From contig JABYQR010000469.1 in assembly GCA_022592445.1 (NCBI GenBank), positions 1 through 30,032 of the forward strand: a DNA stretch of 30,032 bases, in the 5' to 3' direction. This document shows, one piece after another, positions 8,850-16,749 of the stretch (within the stretch, counting starts at the first letter, position 1; each line of letters begins with the position of its first letter). The translations under genes and the position numbers were made by a program. The notes under the pieces are model-generated. The model made no database searches, had not been told where the DNA came from, and saw nothing but the letters and a program-made list of their open reading frames with translations. This DNA comes from Cytidiella melzeri (taxonomy: Eukaryota > Basidiomycota > Agaricomycetes > Polyporales > Irpicaceae).

Positions 8850-9643
8850 CCGTGTAGACGCAACGCAACTGTCCCCCAAAGTGTAGTGATTTGATGGGAA
8901 ATACACTCAGTAACAGCTACTGTAGTATTATGATGAAGTGTATTGATTGCACCACACTAGTTTTGTTCACAAGCATTCAAGACTTTGTATTGCATCACAT
9001 TTTGCAATCAAAATACAGTTTTTTGATTTTGATAGCTTGCAAATGGACACCAATTAAGACATATCATACACAAATGTATAGCCCTATATCTTCCCAGCAT
9101 GCTAGTAACAAGAGCTTCCAATTTGGAGAAGCATTGAGGAATATATGGCCAGATTGCTGAAAAAGACTGCTCAGACTCAGATTAAACCTCAGCTTATCCC
9201 TTTTGTTATAGACTTATGATGGTATCTATTAGCATTTTGTTACTGCCATCAACTTTCACATCCATAGATGGGCATATCAACCACACTAATCCTACTTCAA
9301 GTGAAAGTCAAACAAAAAACCCACAAGGCAGGATTTGAACCAGGGTCTCGGGGCCTCTGCAGGGCATGTGTAATTTGGCTGACTAAAAAGTCCACTTGTG
9401 TCAGGTGGGGTATGAAAAGTTGGAAGTTTTAGTCTGCCAGATTAGACACAAGCATTTCTGTCAGCCCAGCAATTTTGTGAGTGTATGACTCACTGAGTTT
9501 TATGGAGTTGCACAATCCTGGCACATTGGTAACAAAATTACCTAACAAAGAAAGTATTCCTGGCAAGTTACTAATGAAAGTTGTTGATAAAAACAAAATT
9601 TATTCATCAAAGTCGTAGTTACTAACAGAAATGGCTGTAAGTG
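8850..9643. other. AT-rich spacer between the two Gypsy elements
   Basis: No convincing gene. The base composition is visibly more AT-rich than the flanking elements, and the short frames look random. It contains a tRNA-like segment at 9328-9421. The two Gypsy 5' LTRs face away from each other across this spacer. Confidence 0.6.
9328..9421 (-). repeat. Degenerate tRNA-like (Cys-like) segment, possible SINE head
   Basis: The minus strand shows a perfect pol III B box GGTTCAAATCC (9341-9331). Upstream is a loop CTGCAGA that would place anticodon GCA (Cys) after U33. ACAAG/CTTGT complementarity surrounds the segment. The A-box region TAGTCAGCC is only approximate and the stems are imperfect. 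It is therefore a tRNA-derived relic or SINE head rather than a working tRNA. Confidence 0.35.
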
Positions 9644-9795
9644 CCAGTCGATAGTAGTCTCGAACCAGACGATTCGGAAGTTGCCGCGCTCCTTCCTTTT
9701 CCAGGCTTGCGGAGTTCCAAAAAGACAAAGAGACCGCACGCCTGGACGTCTGGTGTAATTGGTATGGGGTGCGTACCGATCAATCGTACGTGACC
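9644..9795 (+). repeat. Left arm of an imperfect inverted repeat
   Basis: Its reverse complement aligns with 18270-18408. Shared blocks include ATTGATCGGTACGC, CACCAGACGT, TTTTGGAACTCCGC and GAGACTA. The copy B insertion point is 5 bp inside the inner end of this arm. Confidence 0.65.
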
Positions 9796-9800
9796 AAATC
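9796..9800 (+). repeat. Target-site duplication AAATC (left)
   Basis: AAATC immediately precedes the 5' LTR and is repeated at 17507-17511 directly after the 3' LTR. This defines the exact ends of copy B. Confidence 0.95.
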
Positions 9801-10309
9801 TGTCATGGATGGCCTGACTAGCCCTTAATTTTCGCAATTTACCTCTTGTTTTTATCTATAAAACTCCGGGCTGCAGCTCAGTTGCAACCTTCTCTGCACA
9901 AACTCCTTTGCACGTCTATTAAGCGCCCGTATCACGTGGCTTAGACGCTCCACACGGTCACATTACTTGCTACTACGTCACACTGGCATGTGACTTAGCT
10001 TAAGTAAGACCACATGGCTACAGACACATGGTTCAGCCCATAGCTAGGGTTTGACGTCATAGATAGCATCCACATGGGCTCCTTATTGTTCTTTCCCTAT
10101 TGTTCTCTTTATGGAAGGATGTTCTCACAGGTGTGGGAATGGAATACAATAGTTGGTCTCCTTTTAGATAGATTCTCTCACGAGTAGAGTTCTTGGCAAG
10201 GTCTAGACAATAGCTATTGTTCTCCTTTAGGTAGTTCTTTTGTTCTTCGTTCACACGGCTTCTTGCAAAGCCTGCCCTCAACATGGTCTGTGCGCAGGTC
10301 CCTGAAGTC

Positions 10310-10354
10310 TATATATACTGCTACATGTACGCTCCTAGCCCCCCATCTCGACCT
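10310..10354 (+). promoter_or_regulatory. TATA box and predicted transcript start, copy B
   Basis: TATATAC lies at 10310-10316. The predicted RNA 5' end is at 10345, with ATCTCGACCT at 10345-10354. The spacing of about 30-35 nt fits a pol II promoter. The exact start is inferred from complementarity with 10561-10570. Confidence 0.6.
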
Positions 10355-10374
10355 CTTGGTCTTTACTGGGCTAG

Positions 10375-10441
10375 GTAAGCAACCCACTCTTGTACTACAT
10401 AGCTGGTAGTCACAATACTAACTTGGTCTTTACTGGGCTAG
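10375..10441 (+). other. 67-bp intron-like segment in the 5' LTR
   Basis: Reads AG|GTAAGC at the left, TACTAAC about 25 nt before the right end, and GGGCTAG at the right: a textbook fungal intron signature. It is bounded by a 20-nt direct repeat (10355-10374 and 10422-10441). The copy A LTR has exactly the sequence expected after its removal. The same segment is at 17323-17389. Confidence 0.55.
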
Positions 10442-10560
10442 ACATCTGTATAAGATTTATAGCTGGTGAGAGTATTGTGCTTAACGCCTACCACCACCAC
10501 TTCGTCGTCATCCACTTCGTGTCCCTGTCTGCCGCGTCGAACCCTTGTCTCCGCGTCATT

Positions 10561-10570
10561 AGGTCGAGAT
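10561..10570 (+). promoter_or_regulatory. Self-primer binding site, copy B
   Basis: AGGTCGAGAT starts two bases after the LTR and is the reverse complement of ATCTCGACCT at 10345-10354. This is the arrangement known from Tf1 of fission yeast, where the RNA 5' end folds back to prime cDNA synthesis. No TGG-type tRNA primer site is present. Confidence 0.65.
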
Positions 10571-10636
10571 CGTTGTGTAACCCCTGGGTTTATATCTCCT
10601 CCCCCACCGTTTACAAAAGTTTATTCCTGTTTGACG

Positions 10637-11441
10637 AGTACGTCTCCGGTCTCATCATACCGTTGAGCTACCACTTACGTTGACCGTTTGAATCCCCCTG
10701 CGTTGTCTAGTGCCTAAAGACACGCGCACCCGTTTGTCTAAGGACCTCACTACCAACGAGCCTCAGCTCAAGAGGTGCCTCCCGCCTTCCTTCTTTGACG
10801 CTCTCGCTGCCAAGCGAAAGAGCGGTCAACCTCATCGCTGGTCTGACAAAGACCTGGTCGCCGTTGCCGACTACGTCTCCAAGAAACCGCCAGTGAAAGG
10901 CATCACTCTCACCGTCCCCTCGTACGAGGAAAATCGACAACTTCGCGCTTCTGCCAGAGCATACGGAGAACGCGTTGCCGAAGAACGTGCTCGCACCTTA
11001 GCAGAGCAACGTATCCACAAGCCTACACTCTCTGAGCGGCTTTCCAAGCTCCCTGCACCCACTCCCGCTCCCGCTGCACCAAAACCGGTACTCCTTGATT
11101 TCAAAAAGTTGTCATCAGTCGACCTCATAGGCATCTTCAAGCCTAAGCTCACCGCTGTCCACACACGACTACAAGCTCTCACTGAGCTTCAAGAACTTCT
11201 CCATTGCGCGGACCCCGACCACCGCCGCGCTCTGCTTCACCTCGTCAATAAAGTCAACCGCTTCCTCAATCGACTTGACGAACTCGCGCCAGTCACAGCA
11301 GACCGCGAGTGGCAACTTCTAGACTGGGGTTGCAAGGCAATTGGGAAGATCTCGTTTAAACAGCTTCGCAAGAATTATAGCAAAGTTCTTGCCCAGCTTA
11401 ACATAGTCAATAGAGATAGCTACTTCGACTGGATTAGATAG
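10637..11441 (+). CDS. Leader ORF1, 243 residues, unknown function (start formed by splicing)
   Basis: I recognise no family. The frame begins PKDTRTRLSKDL, has a basic stretch (ALAAKRKSGQPHRW), then SYEENRQLRASARAYGE, a Pro/Ala linker (residues about 110-125) and a leucine-rich C-terminal half ending NIVNRDSYFDWIR. No Met codon occurs inside. In unspliced DNA the first codon is GTG; removal of 10638-10710 gives AUG. It stops at TAG 11439-11441, in the same frame as gag, and a second stop (TAA 11526-11528) lies between them. Copy A encodes a clear homologue, so the protein has been kept by the element family. A role in RNA binding, assembly or priming is guesswork. Confidence 0.65.
10638..10710 (+). 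other. Predicted 73-nt intron splitting the ORF1 start codon, copy B
   Basis: The context is TTTGACGA|GTACGTCTCC ... GTTGTCTAG|TGCCTAAAG. The donor GTACGT is strong, and CTTAC is a branch-site candidate about 35 nt before the acceptor. Splicing places A10637 next to T10711-G10712, creating AUG followed by codons for PKDTR. The same length and sites occur in copy A at 8012-8084. Confidence 0.62.
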
Positions 11442-11558
11442 TCCAGAAAGTTTTTGCCTGCCACAATTTGTGATAATTGCATCCACTTCTTTGATTCGAG
11501 CACGGTCACAGACGACCACTTCTACTAAGAAAATCGACGACTCATCACCAAAGAAGAC

Positions 11559-12806
11559 ATGGACCCCAACCAGCCCGCTGCCCCCGCTGCTCCAGCTGCC
11601 CCAGTTGCCAATTTGAGCCAGCAAGACGTCCTAAATATACTGGGCGTCCTGTCACAGAGGATGGTTGACCTCACCAATCAAGTGGCTGCTTTGGCAGCCG
11701 TTCAGGCACCAGCCGTCGCCGCGGCCACGCATACGTCCCGAGAACGGAGTATTGTCGAAAAGCCCGTCTCTTTTAAGGGAAAAACGTCGTCGGAAGCAAG
11801 ACTTTTCCGGCATGCTTTCATCGTCTGGGCTCAGAATCAGGGCAAGGCGTTCTTCCAGCAAGACGCGCAAGGCCAGGTCCGGGTGGACAACAACGGCGCG
11901 AGGATCTTTGATCCTCATAAACTCATCACAAGCGCCCTGTCCTTCATGCAGGAAGACGCAGCTGATTGGGCTCGTCCTCACATCGAGGAGCTAGCCAATA
12001 GCAAACCAGCATTTGGAAATGACTGGGACACGTTTATCGAGGCCTTCAAGGCAAAGTTTGAGCCTATTGACGCGGTCATGGAGGCCAAGACTAAGGTTAC
12101 CGGCATGAAGCAGGGTAACAAAACATTCGCCGCCCACATCTCGGAGTTCGAGACCTGGGCCCCTCGCACTGGCTGGAGCCAGCAGGACCTTTTCGACCGT
12201 CTCAAGTCGAGCTTGAGTACGGAATACCTTCAGCGCGTCTCTTATTTCCAGACCCGCGCCACAACCTACGATGCACTGAAGGACCAGTGCAAGGCAGTAG
12301 ATGCTCAGCTGGCCGATCTACGCAACAGCACTGGGAAGGTCATGGTAGACAGTTCCTCGGGACATGGCAAGTCCCACCAGCAAGCGTTCCGCGACCCCAA
12401 TGCAATGGAGATCGACGCATCCCGTTTCTCCGCCTCGTTCGACTCGCTCTTTGCGGGTCTAGGCAAACAGGAGATCTTCCAGAAATGGAAGAAGGAGATG
12501 AGCAAGCGCTGCTCGGTTTGCGGATCTGAGAGTCACAAGAAGAGGGACTCGAAGCACCCCGATGACCCGGTCTGCAACCACTGCGGTGGTACGGGTCACT
12601 GGGGGGCAGTTTGCCTGAAACGGCTTCAAGGTGTCCCTAAGGGGCAAAAAGTCGCTGCGACCTCGTCGACCTCGTCGACCACTACTGCGCCAAAGCAAGA
12701 CGCATCCAATGACAAGGATGCTAAGATTGCTGCTCTCAAGGACATGCTGGACATCCAGAAAAAGCAAATGGATGAGATGGCAGCCAAAATCAACGCGGTT
12801 TTTTGA
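11559..12806 (+). CDS. gag: Gag of copy B (415 residues)
   Basis: An intact frame from the first ATG of the predicted unspliced RNA (MDPNQPAAPAAPAAP). The N-terminal helix LSQQDVLNILGVLSQRM is followed by the capsid region (KLITSALSFMQEDAADW, FIEAFKAKFEPIDAVMEAK, WSQQDLFDRLKSSL). Near residues 313-348 are CSVCGSESHKKRD and the zinc knuckle CNHCGGTGHWGAVC (C-x2-C-x4-H-x4-C), which would bind genomic RNA. It ends with a coiled coil (ALKDMLDIQKKQMDEMAAKI) and TGA directly after a run of six T. Same length as copy A Gag. It is the only intact large frame of copy B, so it could still be made. Confidence 0.95.
   Translation: MDPNQPAAPAAPAAPVANLSQQDVLNILGVLSQRMVDLTNQVAALAAVQAPAVAAATHTSRERSIVEKPVSFKGKTSSEARLFRHAFIVWAQNQGKAFFQQDAQGQVRVDNNGARIFDPHKLITSALSFMQEDAADWARPHIEELANSKPAFGNDWDTFIEAFKAKFEPIDAVMEAKTKVTGMKQGNKTFAAHISEFETWAPRTGWSQQDLFDRLKSSLSTEYLQRVSYFQTRATTYDALKDQCKAVDAQLADLRNSTGKVMVDSSSGHGKSHQQAFRDPNAMEIDASRFSASFDSLFAGLGKQEIFQKWKKEMSKRCSVCGSESHKKRDSKHPDDPVCNHCGGTGHWGAVCLKRLQGVPKGQKVAATSSTSSTTTAPKQDASNDKDAKIAALKDMLDIQKKQMDEMAAKINAVF
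12799..12806 (+). promoter_or_regulatory. Candidate -1 frameshift site between gag and pol
   Basis: Six T residues run into the gag stop (GTT TTT TGA), and pol continues in the -1 frame. Slipping TTT back by one base re-pairs perfectly and reads TTG instead of the stop. The same T run and stop occur in copy A at about 5803-5810. It is not a canonical X-XXY-YYZ heptamer. Confidence 0.5.
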
Positions 12807-14475
12807 AACGGACTCGTGACAAAGCCGCAGCTGCGAGTCCCCCCGATACCCCGTCCTCGTCTTCTACCTCGTCATCTTCGTGTACCATAGCAACTCCGTG
12901 CCCGTCGTCTGTTATCTCTTCATGTACTATCTCGTCGCTAGATCGGTTATCTTCTCATTTCCGTGTACATGTACTAGTCAAAGGTCTCAATAGAAGCATC
13001 CGTGTTCCTGCTATGATTGACTCAGGAGCCACGGCTTTGTTCATCAGTCACCAGTTCGTCAAAAAGCATAAGATTATCCAACACCCTCTTGAAAGGATCA
13101 TCTCATTACACAACATTGACGGAACTAAGAACAAAGCGGGCGGATTAACACACTTCGTGCGCCTCACACTTACAGTTGGAGACCACACAGAAAAGGCAGA
13201 GTTTCTCGTCACGGACTTAGGTCCAGAAGACGTTATTCTTGGGCTACCATGGCTCAAACGCGTAAACCCTACCGTTAACTGGGAAAAAGGAGAAATGACA
13301 ATTCCGAGCGGCTCGGAAGAATCTCCTAATGAACCTTTCCAGAAGGTTGACGGTAATCGCAAAGAACGTAGGCAGTGGGTCAAAGCCGGTATTATCCAAG
13401 ACACCACTGACGAAGTCTGGTGTATGGCCGGCTTCACCTATTCTACCAAGCTTGCTGCCGAAGCAAACGAAGCTAAAGCTCAGCGCTCCTTCGAAGACAT
13501 TGTTCCATCAGAGTATCACCGACATGCTAAAGTCTTCTCTGAGGAAGAGTCTAATCGGCTACCCCAGCATCAGCCCTGGGACCATTCGATTGATCTCAAA
13601 CCAGACGCTCCTGAGACCATCAAATCGAAAGTTTACCCTATGCCCCTGAACGAACAAGCCGAACTTGACAAGTTCGTTCAAGAGAACCTAGCAAAAGGTT
13701 ACATCACGCCTTCTAAGTCTCCGATGGCTTCTCCAGTCTTTTTCATCAAAAAGAAGGACAACAAACTCCGACTTATTCAGGACTATCGTAAACTCAACGA
13801 CATCACCGTGAAGAACCGCTACCCTCTACCGCTTGCCACCGACATTATCAACAAACTCAAAGGTGCAAAGATCTTCACCAAATTCGATGTTCGTTGGGGA
13901 TATCACAATGTCCGCATCAAAGAAGGAGATGAGTACAAAGCAGCTTTCGTTACCAACCGAGGACTTTTCAACCTAAAGTCATGTTCTTCGGTCTCACGAA
14001 CTCACCCGCTACCTTCCAAGCTCTGATGGACAACATCTTCGCCGACCTCGTGGCCGAGGGCAAGGTGGCTGTCTATCTAGATGACATCTTGATCTGGAGT
14101 AACAACCTGACAGAGCACCGCAAGGTTGTTCATGAAGTCCTCGAGCGACTTCAGCAGCACGATCTGTATCTTCGTCCGGAAAAGTGCGAGTTTGAGAAAT
14201 CTGAGATCGAGTACCTTGGATTGATCATTCGCGCCGGCGAAGTAGCTATGGACCCTGTCAAAGTCCAAGCAGTTTCTACGTGGCCCACACCCAAGAACCT
14301 CAAAGAAGTCAGAGGATTCATGGGTTCGCTAACTTCTACCGACGCTTCATCCAAGATTCTCAAAGCACGCGCGGCCTCTACACGACCTTACTAAGAAGGA
14401 CGTACCGTTCGTCTGGGGTCCAGCACAAGAGACTGCCTTCACGCTGCTAAAGAAGGCCTTTACCACTAAGCCATC
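12803..14475 (+). pseudogene. pol: pol of copy B: protease and reverse transcriptase (frameshifted)
   Basis: Enters in the -1 frame from gag. After a Ser-rich linker, the retropepsin motif MIDSGATALFISHQF and the LGPEDVILGLPW strand mark protease. Reverse transcriptase follows: MASPVFFIKKKDNKLRLI, DYRKLNDITVKNRYPLP, motif A FTKFDVRWGYHNV, then MFFGLTNSPATFQALMD, the YLDDILIWS catalytic box and LRPEKCEFEKSEIEYLG. One-base deletions break it near 13979, 14322, 14355 and 14472. Copy A keeps the missing base at the last three sites; the first lies in the part copy A has lost. All catalytic residues are present, so the breaks are recent decay or sequence errors. Confidence 0.93.
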
Positions 14476-15050
14476 TTGGCAGTCTGGGACCCTGAACTCC
14501 CTACACGTCTAGAAGTCGATGCCTCGGGCTATGCGACCGGTGGAATCATCTCCCAGAAATCGAAGGAAGATGGATTCTACCACCCTATCGCCTACCGATC
14601 CGCCTCTATGACTGAAGCAGAGCGTAACTACGAAATCTTTGATCGGGAGATGTTAGCCATCACCGAGGCTCTCAAAGATTGGCGCCACTACCTTGAGGGG
14701 CTCAAGGAACCGTTTGAGATCTGGACAGATCACGCAAACCTGCAGTACTGGAAGACTGCGCAACACCTCACTCGACGTCAAGCACGTTGGTCATTACTCT
14801 TGGCTGACTTCGACTTTGTGTTGGTACACAAGCCCGGTAGTACCATGATACATGCTGATCCCCTCTCTCGTCTTCACTCTCACGCTGTCACGGACGAAGA
14901 AGACAACAAGGATCAGGTGGTACTGAAACCGGAACACTTCCGGATCCTCGCTACCAGTGCGCTCGCCACTGCTTCTCCACTCGAATCAAAGATCCGAGAA
15001 TGCACGGAGCAAGAAGCAGAAGTCGCACAAGCTCTCGCTACCCTTCGCAA
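14476..15050 (+). pseudogene. pol: RNase H of copy B
   Basis: Part of the pol polyprotein. Motifs [29 protein letters not shown] and FEIWTDHANLQYW supply the acidic residues. It is followed by the conserved Gypsy connector RRQARWSLLLADFDF and HADPLSRLHSH. Internally intact and in frame with the integrase N-terminus, but cut from the reverse transcriptase by a lost base near 14472. Confidence 0.92.
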
Positions 15051-15948
15051 AAAGGGTCCTCGCAAACTTGTCGGCGGTTTACTCGAATGGGAAGAGAGTG
15101 ACGGGCTCATCTATTACAAGGGAAAACTCTACATCCCTAACAACAAAGAGCTCCGTCATGAAATCGTCAAATCTTGCCATGACACACCCGCGGCTGGTCA
15201 TCCGGGCAAACACGGCACCATAGAGCTAGTCTCACGACACTATTGGTGGCCGAAGATGAATGCCTTCATCGAGACTTACGTACTAGGTTGTGATCGCTGC
15301 CAACGCTACAAGTCAGCTCCACACCCTAAAGCAGTACTACAGCCTCAGGAAACTCCGGCCGGACCTTGGGAACACGTCGGAGTAGATCTCATCACTCAGC
15401 TGCCACCCTCTAAGGGATTCGATTCGATCGCGGTCTACGTCGACCATTACTCCGATCAAACGCACATCATCCCTACTACTACTAAGGTTAACGCTGAGGG
15501 GATTGCCGATCTACATTACAAAGAAGTATTCCGACTTCACGGCATTCCCAAGAAGTGTTCTCTGACCGAGGACCCCAGTTTGCAGCGCGCTTCATGCGTG
15601 CGCTCTATCACCGCTTAGGCATAGAGACTGGTTTTACGACCGCCTATCATCCGCAAGGAAATGGCAAAGTCGAACGCAAAAACCAGGATATCGAACAGTA
15701 CCTGCGTCTATTCTGTCAGCAACGACAAGACGACTGGGTCGATCATCTGCCGGCGGCTGAGTTTGCACTCAACTCGCGAGTACATGCGGGTAATTCACAA
15801 ACACCTTTGAGGTCATCTACGGATATCGCCCCGACTTCACCATACCAGTCGGCAAGCGAAGCAATATCCCATCGCTTGATGAGCGCCTTGACAACATGGC
15901 TCGAGTACGCAAAGAGACCGAAGCAGCCTTCGTCTAAGCAAAGAAAAG
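15051..15948 (+). pseudogene. pol: Integrase of copy B (frameshifted)
   Basis: The zinc-binding N-terminus reads VKSCHDTPAAGHPGKH and LGCDRCQRYKS. The catalytic core has GVDLITQLPPSKGFD (Asp), FSDRGPQFAARFM (Asp) and GNGKVERKNQDIE (Glu), the full DDE triad. One-base losses near 15556 (AAGAAGTG for AAGAAGGTG), 15805 and 15928 (GCAGCC for GCAGCCC) break the frame. In each case copy A carries the extra base. It would insert the cDNA, leaving the 5-bp duplication seen here. Confidence 0.92.
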
Positions 15949-16584
15949 ATGAAGCAACTTTACGAGTCTGAGAAGCGTTCTCCACGCGTCTTCCAAGTAG
16001 GGGACATGGTCTGGCTAAACGCTAAGAACGTCCAGATTCATCAGGCCACCCCTAAACTCGGTCCTCGACAACTCGGCCCGTACAAGGTCATCGAACGCAT
16101 TGGCGATCTCGATTACAAACTCGATCTACCCAGCTATCTCCGAATCCACCCCGTCTTCCACATCAACCGTCTAAGTCCCTGGCACGACAACGGCAAAGAC
16201 GTACCTCCACCTCCTGATCCTATCGTCATAGAAGGAGAAGAGCAGTACGTCGTCGAGAAAGTGCTAGATAGCAGGCTACACGGACGATGGAAGAAGCTAC
16301 AATTCCTAGTCAAATGGGAAGGGTATTCAGACGGACACAATAGCTGGGAACCAGTAGAAAACCTCGAGAATAGTCAAGAAGCAATTGACGACTTCTACAA
16401 AGCAAACCCCGGAGCGCCCCGGGTCATCAAAGCTTCACTCTTCGCGGATCTCCGCTCGCACTTTCGGGAATTCAATACCCAGACCGACCCCGCTTTCCTT
16501 CGCACGATCTATCCATCTACATACGATCTTAGCTGGGATGAAGGCAAACACATCGGTCTGGATATCTCAAGAACATCACACTGA
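15949..16584 (+). pseudogene. pol: Chromodomain end of copy B pol
   Basis: 211 open codons from KQLYESEKRSPRVFQVGDM through the integrase tail (PRQLGPYKVIERIGDLDY) to a chromodomain. That domain has EEQYVVEKVLDSRLHGRW, LQFLVKWEGYSD and NSWEPVENLENSQEAI. Chromovirus chromodomains tether integration to histone-marked chromatin. Intact internally and ending SRTSH-stop; it depends on upstream pol for translation, which is broken. Confidence 0.92.
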
Positions 16585-16736
16585 CGGGTAACGTCGAGTC
16601 AACGACACCAGAAGGGGAGAAACTTCCTAGCATCCTTCTGACTAGACAATCGGGGCAATTCTGCTGAATCCCTGTAGACGGGTAGAAGACCTCTATCACC
16701 ACAGCACAGTGATGCTTCGCGAGGACGCTCGATTTT

Positions 16737-16746
16737 AGGAGGGGGG
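16737..16746 (+). promoter_or_regulatory. Polypurine tract of copy B
   Basis: AGGAGGGGGG followed by TAA and the 3' LTR. Identical in sequence to that of copy A. Confidence 0.85.
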
Positions 16747-16749
16747 TAA

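Larger units (their letters stand above)
9801..10558 (+). repeat. 5' LTR of copy B (758 bp)
   Basis: TG...CA ends. U3 runs to the predicted start at 10345. A TATA box lies at 10310-10316 and a 67-bp intron-like segment at 10375-10441. An antisense 75-codon frame (10284-10057) recurs in all three LTRs, but only because they are near-identical. Confidence 0.96.
10345..11558 (+). other. ATG-free leader, about 1.2 kb
   Basis: From the predicted RNA start to the gag ATG there is no ATG in any of the three frames. The reverse complement CAT occurs 16 times in the same stretch. The last ATG before it is in U3 at 10324. It includes the LTR R/U5 region, the primer site, the predicted intron and the whole leader ORF. 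A scanning ribosome on unspliced RNA would first meet AUG at gag. Confidence 0.9.

Noticed and set aside
10710..10712. GTG as a non-AUG start of ORF1
   Set aside because: The context is weak, and the conserved intron gives a true AUG at this exact codon. It is kept only as an alternative.
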